Shown: one piece after another, positions 1-7,830 of the stretch | Numbering within the stretch: the first letter of the stretch is position 1 | Layout: each line of letters begins with the position of its first letter | NCBI GenBank assembly: GCA_943325255.2 | Contig: CALPOS020000019.1 | Location: forward strand, 1-17,619 | Reading direction: 5' to 3' | DNA length: 17,619 nucleotides | Source: Sphingobacterium thalpophilum | Lineage (GTDB): Bacteria > Bacteroidota > Bacteroidia > Flavobacteriales > Flavobacteriaceae | Notes under the pieces: generated by a model | What the model saw: the letters and a program-made list of their open reading frames with translations, nothing else | Databases searched by the model: none | Told to the model about the DNA's origin: nothing | Translations under genes and position numbers: made by a program

Positions 1-222
1 GATAATCACGGCAATGCGCCCAGCAATTTTTTCATCTTTGTACGCCAAAAATAAATGTGCTTCCGCCGATTCAAAGGCAGGATTCTTCGTCGCGTCGAAG
101 CTGTCCATTTCTTCTTTGATCAATGGAGGCACCCAATACGGATGGTCTTTATAAATCGAGAAAGGAAAAGTTACATAGGTCTTAAGCTGCGCAGGTGTTG
201 TTACCTCTTGAACAATAATCAT
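1..222 (-). CDS. GNAT-like N-acetyltransferase, N-terminal part (cut by window edge)
   Basis: The first 74 codons read without a stop from the ATG at 222-220 to the window edge. The translation begins MIIVQEVTTPAQLK, continues through a YWVPPLIKEE segment and reaches an AHLFLAYKDEKIAGRIAV segment. The last part looks like the first central strands of a GNAT acetyltransferase fold (hydrophobic strand, short turn, then GRIAV). The family role would be transfer of an acyl group from acyl-CoA to an unknown acceptor in the cytoplasm. I recall flavobacterial homologues of about 370 residues with this type of start, so most of the gene would lie outside the window. It starts 1 nt after the stop of the upstream 330-residue gene, which implies co-transcription and possibly translational coupling. 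The acceptor cannot be told, and the family call rests on a short segment. Confidence 0.7.
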   Translation of the reverse strand, partial: MIIVQEVTTPAQLKTYVTFPFSIYKDHPYWVPPLIKEEMDSFDATKNPAFESAEAHLFLAYKDEKIAGRIAVII

Positions 223-223
223 C

Positions 224-1216
224 TTATTTGGGTTTTTCGTCTTCAATAGCGTCCAGGCGTTTTTTTGATTTTTCTTTTTTCTTGTCCTTCAACTTATCAC
301 TTTTCTTATCCAATTTACTGCGCTTGTCTTCTTTTGGAATTCGTAGGAAGATATCTTCATAATTGGCATCAAAACGCCATGAAGCACCAATGCCGCCGAA
401 AATTATACTCGGATCACCTTTAAAGTTACGGCCAACAGAAGCATCGATTTGTAGGTTTTGTTTTAATAGATACGCCGCTCCAACTCGAAGAAAATTGTCT
501 CGGTAGTAATTATCATTTAATCCTTGTATTTCGAAAAATCCTGAAACCCTTGAATTGAATCCACGTGTCATCGTCAAGACGTAATCAAAAGACATGGTTT
601 GTGACGGGAACTTGTCGACAATAATATTCGTAAGAAAAGTATATCGCCCAAATTGGTTTTGGGTTAGAATCATCCCTTTTAAACTAAAACCATTATCTTT
701 CGGGATGTCCAAACGTTGAAATTTATCTCGTGCCAAATTGAAATTAATACCTCCATAGAGTGCCACGGCAGGAATAAATTGTCTCCAGTTAAACTGATGA
801 TTTGCTTTCCAACTATAGAGATTTGGTTTTTTTTCATAATCTCTATCCGGATCATATACAAGATATTTTGCCCCGAGGGTGACTTTTTTCAAGCCACTTT
901 CTTTAATATCGGAAAAAGAAGTAGATCTTGTTTCGTTAAGATAGTCGAGATTTGCTAAAACCTCCAATTGCTCATATAGGACGCCATATCGCAAAGTAAG
1001 ATCACTGCTCCAAATTTTCCCATCATAATCGGCATTTTCATCTGTTTCCTTGTTATAGTTAACGCCCATTTCAGCTTGAATAATTGTTTTTCCGACAGAA
1101 AATGCGGACATCGATTTTCCAGGGCGGTTCGAGTTGATGACATCGGTAAACTGAGCAAAATTGGAAGAGATAGAAAAGACAAACAGTAAAAAAGTTAAGA
1201 GCTTTTTGTTGAACAT
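224..1216 (-). CDS. Outer-membrane beta-barrel protein, MetA-pathway phenol-degradation transporter-like, with Lys-rich tail
   Basis: This 330-residue protein opens with a clear signal peptide (KKLLTFLLFVFSISSNFAQ, cleavage about residue 22). It then shows the alternating beta-strand pattern of an outer-membrane barrel, with motifs such as NSNRPGKSMSAFSVGK near the mature start, LTLRYGVLYEQLEV, and IFGGIGASWRFD near residue 280. The layout resembles the Phenol_MetA_deg/transporter family that is common in Bacteroidota. The substrate is unknown, and the family name does not show phenol transport. The last 35-40 residues are odd: a highly charged, Lys-rich tail (SKLDKKSDKLKDKKKEKSKK) follows the barrel, where a typical barrel would end in an aromatic residue. 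The gene is first in a two-gene unit with the acetyltransferase-like gene, with 1 nt between them. Start ATG at 1216-1214. Confidence 0.72.
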   Translation of the reverse strand: MFNKKLLTFLLFVFSISSNFAQFTDVINSNRPGKSMSAFSVGKTIIQAEMGVNYNKETDENADYDGKIWSSDLTLRYGVLYEQLEVLANLDYLNETRSTSFSDIKESGLKKVTLGAKYLVYDPDRDYEKKPNLYSWKANHQFNWRQFIPAVALYGGINFNLARDKFQRLDIPKDNGFSLKGMILTQNQFGRYTFLTNIIVDKFPSQTMSFDYVLTMTRGFNSRVSGFFEIQGLNDNYYRDNFLRVGAAYLLKQNLQIDASVGRNFKGDPSIIFGGIGASWRFDANYEDIFLRIPKEDKRSKLDKKSDKLKDKKKEKSKKRLDAIEDEKPK

Positions 1217-1250
1217 AAGAATGGTATTTTGGGTCTAAAATCCTATTTTT

Positions 1251-1258
1251 CAAATGTA
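1251..1258 (-). promoter_or_regulatory. -7 promoter box for the 330-residue transporter-like gene
   Basis: On the minus strand TACATTTG matches the Bacteroidota -7 consensus TAnnTTTG exactly, 34 nt before the start codon. I see no TTTG or TTG at the usual 17-23 nt upstream, so the -33 element is weak or missing. The box lies in the divergent spacer shared with the DUF4834 gene. Confidence 0.45.
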
Positions 1259-1295
1259 CTATAATTTATTATTTATTTAAGAATACAATTATATT

Positions 1296-1321
1296 TTTGA
1301 AAGTATGATTTATTAGCTTTG
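1296..1321 (+). promoter_or_regulatory. Promoter for the DUF4834 gene
   Basis: TAGCTTTG at 1314-1321 matches the TAnnTTTG -7 box exactly. The nearest TTTG (1296-1299) is only 14 nt upstream, shorter than usual. Transcription would begin about 1328, giving a very short leader before the ATG at 1339. Confidence 0.4.
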
Positions 1322-1338
1322 TCCAAATTTATTTGACT

Positions 1339-1614
1339 ATGGAAATGGCTTCTTTTAGTGGAATTCTAAAAACAATATTCTACATCTTGGCATTCTATTA
1401 TATTTTCAAATTTCTTGCGCGATTACTTTTACCTATCATGGTGAAAAAAGTGGTGGAGAAAGCAGGTGAAAATTTTCAACGCCAGTATCAATCCAATTAC
1501 AATTCCAATACAAATCAGCAGCAAGACGAGTTTGTTACTTCTACCTCAAAATCAAACAAGCCCCGCGAAACAAAGAAAGTCGGCGAGTATATCGATTATG
1601 AGGAATTAGATTAA
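1339..1614 (+). CDS. Small membrane protein, DUF4834 type
   Basis: A 91-residue protein beginning MEMASFSGILKTIFYILAFYY. It has one N-terminal hydrophobic helix (about residues 10-32, with FYYIFKFLARLLLP), then a basic stretch (MVKKVVEKAGENFQ), a Gln/Asn/Ser-rich linker and an acidic end, VGEYIDYEELD. This is the pattern of the DUF4834 family, found in Bacteroidota and without known function. The N-terminus probably sits in the inner membrane with the tail in the cytoplasm. I chose the ATG at 1339; ATG 1345 would remove two residues, and an in-frame TTG at 1333 is unlikely to be the start. It precedes the YfhO-like gene by 93 nt, but a candidate promoter in that gap suggests it may not share its transcript. 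Confidence 0.75.
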   Translation: MEMASFSGILKTIFYILAFYYIFKFLARLLLPIMVKKVVEKAGENFQRQYQSNYNSNTNQQQDEFVTSTSKSNKPRETKKVGEYIDYEELD

Positions 1615-1635
1615 ATTGAATTTCCTTTTCAGCCT

Positions 1636-1697
1636 TTCGTTTACAGTTTTTAACTATTTTTGGCTGATATAATGTAAACGAATTAGCGCAATGGCGC
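1636..1697 (+). promoter_or_regulatory. Promoter/operator region of the YfhO-GT4-flippase operon
   Basis: TATTTTTG at 1655-1662 is an exact TAnnTTTG -7 box, without a clear -33 element. It sits in the middle of a perfect 10-bp inverted repeat, TTCGTTTACA (1636-1645) and TGTAAACGAA (1673-1682), with 27 nt between the arms. A second small hairpin, GCGC-AATG-GCGC, lies at 1686-1697 in the presumed leader, 10 nt before the start codon. The inverted repeat could be an operator for a dimeric repressor; this is inference from its symmetry around the promoter. Confidence 0.4.
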
Positions 1698-1707
1698 ACT
1701 TCTTATT

Positions 1708-4137
1708 ATGAATTTACTCAATAAAGTTTATATCCACGCTGCAATAGTCGTTGGATTCGTGCTAGTTTCTTGTATTTATTTTTACCCAGTTCTTCAAGGG
1801 AAAAAGATTTTTCAATCCGATATTGTTCAGTATACTGGTATGGCCAAAGAGCAAAATGATTTTCGAGCTTCGAACAATGCAGAGCCTTATTGGACTAATT
1901 CTGCGTTTGGTGGCATGCCAACATACCAACTTGGCGCTAATTATCCGCACGAATATATCAGTAAATTAGATCATGTTTTGCGATTTTTACCGCGTCCGGC
2001 AGATTATTTATTTCTCTATTTCTTCGGATTCTATGTCTTGCTTCTTGTGCTGAAGATCGATCCGTTGCAAGCATTTTTTGGTGCATTAGCATTCGGATTT
2101 TCTACTTATTTGATTATCATTCTCGGTGTTGGACATAATGCAAAAGCCCACGCAATTGCTTACATGCCCATGGTTGTAGCTGGTGTATTGCTCGTGTATA
2201 GGAAGCGTTTCGTCCTCGGTGGTATTGTTACCATGTTGGCAGCAGCACTAGAGATCAATGCGAATCACTTTCAGATGACGTATTATTTGTTGTTGTTACT
2301 TCTCGTGGTTTCGTGTTTTTATTTCTTTCAATTTATGAAGGAAAAAGCCTATCTGACCATGGCTAAAGTACTTGGAGTTTTTGCGATTGCTGGATTACTG
2401 GCGATTGGTTCCAATGCGACTAATTTGTTAGCCACTTCGGAGTATGCTAAATATAGCACTCGTGATAAAAGTGAATTGACTTTTAATGCCGATGGATCAA
2501 AAAATGTGACCAAGAACGCCATGTCAAACGACTATATAACTGAATACAGTTACGGAATTCTGGAAAGTTTAAATCTATTTGCGCCGCGAATTTTTGGAGG
2601 TTCCAATAGTGAGAATGTCGGAACGGATGGGGCGATGTATGAGTTTATCTTAAGTCAAAATGTTCCAGAAGCGCAAGCCAAAGATTTTGTTTCCGCCATG
2701 CCAACGTATTGGGGAGATCAACCTATTGTTGCTGCACCGGCCTATATTGGATCAGTGGTTTTCTTTCTGTGCATCATAGCGCTTTTTGTGGTAAAAAGAC
2801 GAATTAAATATGCCTTCTTGATTGCAGCAATACTTTCGTTGTTGTTATCATGGGGAAAAAATTTCCCGGCTTTGACGGATTTTTGCATCGATTATGTTCC
2901 GATGTATAATAAGTTTAGAGCAGTTTCTTCCATTCAAGTAATTTTAGAGTTGTGTGCTCCTGTTTTAGCAATTTTGGGATTGCACTATTTTTTCAAAGCA
3001 GAAAAAGATCGTCAGTGGAAAGTACTTTGGCAATCAAGTGTCATTGGGTTAGGAATTTTGACTTTATTGTTTATATTTAAAGGTTCATTTGACTTCTCAG
3101 GGGGCTCAGATTCGTATTTTAGAGAAAGCTACGGACCTCAATTCGTAGATGCTTTGAAGTCGGACCGGAAATCCATGTTTTTAGCAGATTTATTGCGATC
3201 TGGATTTTTTATTTTAGTTGTTTCAGGTTTGTTTTGGATGCATTCCAAAGATCGTTTGGCAAAAAACACTACCATTATATTGGTGGGAACTTTAATGGTA
3301 TTCGATCTTTTCTTTATCGATAAGAATTATGTCAGCAGCAGTGATTTTGTAAGTGCACGAGAAATGGATGTTCCTTTTCAATCAAGCGAAGCAGACGACA
3401 TGATTCTGCAAGACACCACCCATTATAGGGTTTTTGAAGTAGATGGAAATATGTCGAGTGCAAGAGCTTCCTATTTTCACAAATCGATTGGAGGTTATCA
3501 TGCCGCGAAGCCAAGACGTATGCAACAGTTATTTGACTATCAAATTGCCAAAAACAATATGGAAGTTTTGAACATGCTCAACGTAAAATATGTGATACAA
3601 ACGGATAAAGAAGACAAGCAAATTCCTACTTTAAACCCAGAACATAATGGCAATGCGTGGTTTGTTCAAAAAGTAAAATTTGTGCAGAGTGCCGATGGAG
3701 AAATGAAAGCCTTAAACGAAATTCCAAGCAAAGAAGTGGCAGTAATCAACCAAAAAGAACTAGGCGCTTTGCAAGTGAAAACTAATTTTGTCAAAGACAC
3801 TTTGGCAAGTATTGTTCTTCAGAAATACCAACCCAATGCACTGAAGTACATTTCAAATAATGCAAATGACGGCTTAGCGGTTTTTTCTGAGATGTATTAT
3901 GCAGATGGATGGAATGCTTATTTGGATGGTGTTAAAGAACCACATTTTAGAGCTGACTATGTTTTAAGAGCCATACAAATTCCACCAGGAAAGCACACAA
4001 TTGAATTTAAATTTGAACCAGAAATAGTAAAAACAGGAAGCACCATCGCTTTGGCGAGTTCTATAGGAATTGTACTTATGATTGTGGGCGGCTTGTATTA
4101 TGAGAGAAGGAAATTATGGTTTAATAAGAAGGAGTAA
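1708..4137 (+). CDS. YfhO-family GT-C-type integral membrane protein
   Basis: An 809-residue protein with an N-terminal membrane helix (about residues 8-29) and then a large extracytoplasmic loop beginning FQSDIVQYTGMAKEQNDF. Acidic residues such as D38 in this loop sit where GT-C enzymes carry catalytic acids. Many more membrane helices follow to about residue 540 (for example LLLLLLVVSCFYFF and SVVFFLCIIALFVV). The C-terminal 270 residues are mostly soluble and include ADGWNAYLDG and PPGKHTIEFKF, with a last membrane helix near residue 780 before a basic end. This is the YfhO layout (COG4485); characterised relatives act in glycosylation of envelope polymers using lipid-linked sugars. It is followed by a GT4 glycosyltransferase after 38 nt and a flippase, suggesting a step in envelope-glycan assembly. 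Donor and acceptor are unknown. Confidence 0.85.
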   Translation: MNLLNKVYIHAAIVVGFVLVSCIYFYPVLQGKKIFQSDIVQYTGMAKEQNDFRASNNAEPYWTNSAFGGMPTYQLGANYPHEYISKLDHVLRFLPRPADYLFLYFFGFYVLLLVLKIDPLQAFFGALAFGFSTYLIIILGVGHNAKAHAIAYMPMVVAGVLLVYRKRFVLGGIVTMLAAALEINANHFQMTYYLLLLLLVVSCFYFFQFMKEKAYLTMAKVLGVFAIAGLLAIGSNATNLLATSEYAKYSTRDKSELTFNADGSKNVTKNAMSNDYITEYSYGILESLNLFAPRIFGGSNSENVGTDGAMYEFILSQNVPEAQAKDFVSAMPTYWGDQPIVAAPAYIGSVVFFLCIIALFVVKRRIKYAFLIAAILSLLLSWGKNFPALTDFCIDYVPMYNKFRAVSSIQVILELCAPVLAILGLHYFFKAEKDRQWKVLWQSSVIGLGILTLLFIFKGSFDFSGGSDSYFRESYGPQFVDALKSDRKSMFLADLLRSGFFILVVSGLFWMHSKDRLAKNTTIILVGTLMVFDLFFIDKNYVSSSDFVSAREMDVPFQSSEADDMILQDTTHYRVFEVDGNMSSARASYFHKSIGGYHAAKPRRMQQLFDYQIAKNNMEVLNMLNVKYVIQTDKEDKQIPTLNPEHNGNAWFVQKVKFVQSADGEMKALNEIPSKEVAVINQKELGALQVKTNFVKDTLASIVLQKYQPNALKYISNNANDGLAVFSEMYYADGWNAYLDGVKEPHFRADYVLRAIQIPPGKHTIEFKFEPEIVKTGSTIALASSIGIVLMIVGGLYYERRKLWFNKKE

Positions 4138-4175
4138 ATTATCGTAATAGTTCAATTATTTACGAATTAAATCCT

Positions 4176-5480
4176 ATGAAGAAGGTCTTAATCATTGCGT
4201 ATTATTTTCCACCGGCTGGAGGGCCAGGAGTACAACGATGGTTAAAATTTGTGAAGTATTTGCCAGATTTTGGTATTCAGCCAATCGTTTATGTTCCGTC
4301 GAATCCTTCGTATCCAATTATTGATCAGGATTTGGTTCGAGAGATTTCTGACAAAGTGATTGTACTTAAGAAGCCAATCATTGAACCCTACGGTTTAGCC
4401 TCTTTTTTTTCGAAAAACAAAACAAAAAAGATAAGTTCTGGCATTATTCCGAGTAAAGACAGGCAGTCTAAGCTAGAAAAATTATTACTATGGATCCGTG
4501 GTAATTTGTTTATTCCCGATGCTCGGGTTTTTTGGGTCAAACCGTCGGTAAGCTATCTAAAGAAGTATATCGCCGATAACGAAATTGACACCATTATCAC
4601 TACTGGTCCGCCACATAGTTTGCATTTAATCGGACTAAAGTTGAGACAACAATTACCAATTCGCTGGATTGCTGATTTTCGTGACCCATGGATTACCATT
4701 GGATATCATCATCAGTTAAGACTGACAGCATCTTCGACCAGAAAACATGAAGCGCTTGAGTTGAAAGTTCTAAACACCGCCGATGCGCTATTGGTTACTA
4801 GCAAGAGCACAAGGTTGGAGTTTATTGGAAAAACAACGAAGCCTATTTCCGTAATTACCAATGGCTATGATGTTGAACAAGTACCGAAACAAATTCTTGA
4901 TGAGAAGTTTAGTCTAGCGCATATAGGATCTTTACTATCCGAGAGAAATCCGATCATTTTGTGGCAATGTTTAGCGGAATTGGTAAGGGAAAATCCCAGT
5001 TTTGCCCAGCATTTAGAACTAAAATTAATCGGAACAATTAGTGCTGACGTCATTGAAGCCATTAAGAGTTACGATCTCGATAATTTTCTGAATCTGATGG
5101 GTTATGTTTCTCATCAGGAGGCATTAATTCAGCAACGGAAATCACAGCTATTATTGTTGATTGAGATTAATTCAAAAAACACGATTAGTATTATACCTGG
5201 AAAATTGTTTGAGTACATGGCGTCAGGTAGACCAATTCTTGCGATTGGTCCATTAGGTTCTGATTTTTCAGAGATTATTACCGAAACGAATACAGGTGTA
5301 TTTTTTGATTATTCCCAGAAAGATGCCCTAAAAACTGCAATCCTCAGTTTCTATCAGTCCTTTTTGGACGGTAAATTAGGTGTAAATGCCGTTGGTTTAG
5401 AAGCTTATTCTCGACGAAAATTGACCGAAAAATTATCGGAGGTAATTTACAATGCTAACGATCATAATCCAAAGAATTAG
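4176..5480 (+). CDS. Glycosyltransferase, GT4-like (GT-B fold)
   Basis: A 434-residue cytoplasmic enzyme without signal peptide. It begins MKKVLIIAYYFPPAGGPGVQ, the glycine-rich first strand and loop of GT-B transferases. Further landmarks are a TTGPPHSLHLIG loop near residue 148, ADFRDPW at 166-172, ADALLVTS and ITNGYD in the middle, and HIGSLLSERNP at the start of the C-terminal nucleotide-sugar domain. The C-terminal domain carries PGKLFEYMASGRP with E346, matching the conserved glutamate segment of family GT4 that binds the sugar nucleotide. It would transfer a sugar from a nucleotide donor to an envelope-glycan intermediate; the sugar is unknown. It lies 38 nt after the YfhO-like gene and 4 nt before the flippase gene, so co-transcription is likely. 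Confidence 0.87.
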   Translation: MKKVLIIAYYFPPAGGPGVQRWLKFVKYLPDFGIQPIVYVPSNPSYPIIDQDLVREISDKVIVLKKPIIEPYGLASFFSKNKTKKISSGIIPSKDRQSKLEKLLLWIRGNLFIPDARVFWVKPSVSYLKKYIADNEIDTIITTGPPHSLHLIGLKLRQQLPIRWIADFRDPWITIGYHHQLRLTASSTRKHEALELKVLNTADALLVTSKSTRLEFIGKTTKPISVITNGYDVEQVPKQILDEKFSLAHIGSLLSERNPIILWQCLAELVRENPSFAQHLELKLIGTISADVIEAIKSYDLDNFLNLMGYVSHQEALIQQRKSQLLLLIEINSKNTISIIPGKLFEYMASGRPILAIGPLGSDFSEIITETNTGVFFDYSQKDALKTAILSFYQSFLDGKLGVNAVGLEAYSRRKLTEKLSEVIYNANDHNPKN

Positions 5481-5484
5481 ATTT

Positions 5485-6966
5485 ATGGGAATTGTAATGC
5501 ATCAATCAATAAAAAACACGGTCATTACCTATTTGGGTTTTGGAATTGGTGCGATCAACGCGTTGTTTTTATACACCAACTTCTTAGGAAAAATGCATTA
5601 CGGAATGGTCGCGTTTTTACTTTCAGCTGCCAATATTATGATGCCATTGATGGCGTTCGGGGTTCACAATACATTAATTAGATACTATTCAAAATGCACC
5701 ACGGAAGAGGAGCGTGATAAGTTCTTGAGTTTTATGTTGTGGATGCCATTATTGTTGATAGTTCCTATTACTTCAATTACTTATTTTTTTTACGACCAGA
5801 TTGCTTTTTTTATTTTACAAAAAAATCCTACCGTAAAACCTTTTCTATGGCTCGTTCCCATTATCGGAATTTGCATGGGTTATTTTGAGGTATATTATGC
5901 TTGGGTAAAAGTGCATATGCAGTCGGTTTTTGGCAACTTTATTAGTGAGGTTTTAGTGCGAATTGTAGTGTTATTGATGCTATTTGCAGTGCATTGGAAT
6001 TGGCTGACTAAAGATCAATTTATCTACGGATTGGTATTCGCCTATTTTCTGCAGTTTATGGCGATGAAAACTTATGCGTTCTACGTAAAAATACCAGTTT
6101 TTTCTTTTTCAATTCCACATAATTTTAAAGAGATTTTCGGATATTCCTTTTTCATCATACTTTCAGGAAGCGTGGCTGTGCTCTTATTGGATTTTGATAA
6201 AGTGATGATTCCTGCCTACGAGAACATCGGGAGCAACGCCTTGTATTCTGTCGCTATTTTTATCGCGACTGTGATTGCTGTTCCGAGTAGGGCGATGTTG
6301 CAAATCATCTATCCGATTACGGCCAAGTTGATTTCAGAAAACAAGCAAGAAGAATTGCAAGATTTGTATCAGAAAAGCGCTATTAACTTGCAAGTTTTTG
6401 GCGGTTTTGTGATGTTGGGTGTTTTCTTAAATATTAAAGAAATTTATCAATTGATTCCGCCAGAGTATTGCGGTGGGATTTTGGTGGTTTTTCTTATTGG
6501 TTTATCTAAGTTTTATGATGTCATTTTAGGTAATAATAATGCCATCATTTTAAATACAAAGTATTATAAATGGGTGCTTTTCTTCGGTTTGATATTGGTA
6601 TTTCTGATGGTAGTTTTGAACATGATTTTTATTCCGATTTACGGAATTGACGGCGCTGCCTTGGCGACACTCATTTCGGTGATTATCTATAATTCGATAA
6701 AGCTCTTGTTTGTGGTGAAGAAGATGAATTTGTTTCCATTTACCAAGAAAACCATTCATTCTTTTGTGATCATTACCGTCGTATTTGTCTTATTCTATTT
6801 TTGGGATTTTCCCTTTCATGCGATTGTCAATATTATTTTGAAGTCGACACTGATCACAGTTGTATATATTTATCTCAACTATACGTGGAAGATTTCGCCT
6901 GAAATTAATGGTGTGATTCATTCTTTTCTAGAGAAGCTAGGAGCTGTTTTAAGAAAGCGTTTATAA
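5485..6966 (+). CDS. Polysaccharide flippase, Wzx/MATE-like
   Basis: A 493-residue protein made almost entirely of hydrophobic helices, about 12-14 of them, as in the Polysacc_synt/MATE-like flippases that move lipid-linked glycans across the inner membrane. Typical features are the N-terminal ITYLGFGIGAINALFLYTN, then MPLMAFGVHNTLIRYYSK, and an internal helix pair beginning YSFFIILSGSVAVLLLDFDK at the start of the second half. I chose ATG 5485 (MGIVMHQSIKNT), 4 nt after the glycosyltransferase stop. An ATG at 5452 would overlap that gene by 29 nt and add 11 residues not expected in the family. The adjacent GT4 and YfhO genes supply the glycan-building context. A strong hairpin begins 3 nt after the stop. 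Confidence 0.87.
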   Translation: MGIVMHQSIKNTVITYLGFGIGAINALFLYTNFLGKMHYGMVAFLLSAANIMMPLMAFGVHNTLIRYYSKCTTEEERDKFLSFMLWMPLLLIVPITSITYFFYDQIAFFILQKNPTVKPFLWLVPIIGICMGYFEVYYAWVKVHMQSVFGNFISEVLVRIVVLLMLFAVHWNWLTKDQFIYGLVFAYFLQFMAMKTYAFYVKIPVFSFSIPHNFKEIFGYSFFIILSGSVAVLLLDFDKVMIPAYENIGSNALYSVAIFIATVIAVPSRAMLQIIYPITAKLISENKQEELQDLYQKSAINLQVFGGFVMLGVFLNIKEIYQLIPPEYCGGILVVFLIGLSKFYDVILGNNNAIILNTKYYKWVLFFGLILVFLMVVLNMIFIPIYGIDGAALATLISVIIYNSIKLLFVVKKMNLFPFTKKTIHSFVIITVVFVLFYFWDFPFHAIVNIILKSTLITVVYIYLNYTWKISPEINGVIHSFLEKLGAVLRKRL

Positions 6967-6969
6967 AAA

Positions 6970-7002
6970 AATCCCGCAAGTACAATTAATACTTGCGGGA
7001 TT
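6970..7002. terminator. Strong hairpin after the flippase gene
   Basis: A perfect 13-bp stem (6970-6982 with 6990-7002, core ATCCCGCAAGTA) closes a 7-nt loop, CAATTAA. On the plus strand it starts 3 nt after the flippase stop but is followed by only two T before TCAACC. On the minus strand it is followed by a run of T, as an intrinsic terminator should be. It may end the operon, protect its 3' end, or end a minus-strand transcript. Confidence 0.65.
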
Positions 7003-7339
7003 CAACCAAAACAAACATAATTTTATTATAAACCCAATTTTTGATGGTCAAAAGAATGATTACCTTCTATTGAAAATCTCCGCGAACCTAACAATAACCG
7101 CGCCAAAAAAATACAGGAGCGAAACCAATGCTATTTAGTGATTTACAGTGCTAATCATGTATTGACTTTATGCCTCTAATTTGACTTACGGCAAACTCGT
7201 TACGGTTGAGATAATTCAAATCAAAACGACGTATCTGATAATTAAATAACTGTATATCAGGTATTTGTAATTTTTGGTAAAATCTATGATGTGCCGATTA
7301 GTAAATTTCCTAAACCTGTGTTCATTAGAAGCATTTTTG
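7003..7339. other. Intergenic stretch without a gene
   Basis: No open frame longer than a few codons with a credible start exists on either strand here, and no tRNA or known RNA pattern was recognised. Visible items are CCGCG twice within 30 nt (about 7080-7107) and a weak inverted repeat ATCTGATA / TATCAGGT near 7230-7262. It could hold a minus-strand RNA ending at the hairpin at 6970-7002, but nothing proves it. Confidence 0.4.
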
Positions 7340-7347
7340 TATTTTTG
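7340..7347 (+). promoter_or_regulatory. -7 promoter box of the small secreted protein gene
   Basis: TATTTTTG is an exact match to TAnnTTTG and lies 18 nt before the ATG at 7366. No TTTG is seen at the right distance upstream, so the -33 element is weak. Confidence 0.45.
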
Positions 7348-7365
7348 GGAAAATTTTAGAAAACG

Positions 7366-7827
7366 ATGAAGAAACTCATTACTAGTTTTTTACTTTCAAT
7401 GTCTGTTTTTGCGATGTCACAAACGATTCCGACTAAACTAAACGATCAAAGGAGATTCTTTTCCGACAGCAGGTTGTTTTATTTATGGAATCAAGAAAGA
7501 GACGCCTACGATTTGAAAGATACAGAATATGAAACTTCTGTTATTGACATTCGTGAAATCAATACCAAGAGCAATGGCTATATTGCAATTGCATTAACTG
7601 ATGATGGAAAAACAAGATTGTACCATGGATCCATTGTGAATTATTCTGTCGATGAGGAAGGCATATCTACATGGATTTTAAGATCTAAGAGTGCACGTGG
7701 AAAACTGTCGTTAGATCATAAAAAGAAAAAAATAACCTATTCATTTGAGAGTAATGAAACACGTTATGTGAAAATTTTTGTTTTCAACTTATTCTTTGAA
7801 GGAGACCAAATTGACGTTCCAGACTAG
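7366..7827 (+). CDS. Small secreted protein of unknown function
   Basis: A 153-residue protein that I do not recognise. It starts with a clear signal peptide, MKKLITSFLLSMSVFAMSQ, with probable cleavage around residues 17-19, so the mature protein is about 135 residues and periplasmic or outer-membrane associated. There is no lipobox cysteine and no T9SS sorting domain. The mature part looks beta-rich (for example YIAIALTDDGKTRLYHGSIV and KKKITYSFESNETRYVKIFVF) and contains no cysteine, so a small beta-barrel or sandwich is possible. It has its own -7 box and stands alone, with a 399-nt gap on the left. It converges with uvrA at a 3-nt gap, so its transcript probably runs into the 3' end of uvrA. 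Confidence 0.7.
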   Translation: MKKLITSFLLSMSVFAMSQTIPTKLNDQRRFFSDSRLFYLWNQERDAYDLKDTEYETSVIDIREINTKSNGYIAIALTDDGKTRLYHGSIVNYSVDEEGISTWILRSKSARGKLSLDHKKKKITYSFESNETRYVKIFVFNLFFEGDQIDVPD

Positions 7828-7830
7828 TCT

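Noticed and set aside
55..249. 64-residue plus-strand open frame
   Set aside because: It lies opposite the acetyltransferase and transporter-like genes, has no family features and no start signal.
1333..1338. TTG start two codons before the DUF4834 ATG
   Set aside because: ATG 1339 (or 1345) matches the family N-terminus and a TTG start is not needed.
5452..5484. An earlier ATG for the flippase, overlapping the glycosyltransferase gene by 29 nt
   Set aside because: The MGIVMHQSIKNT start at 5485 fits the family N-terminus and gives a normal 4-nt spacing; the extra 11 residues look like read-through of the other frame.
7012..7019. TATGTTTG on the minus strand, a perfect -7 box next to the hairpin
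   Set aside because: A transcript from it would meet the terminator hairpin at once, so it is more likely a chance match in AT-rich DNA.
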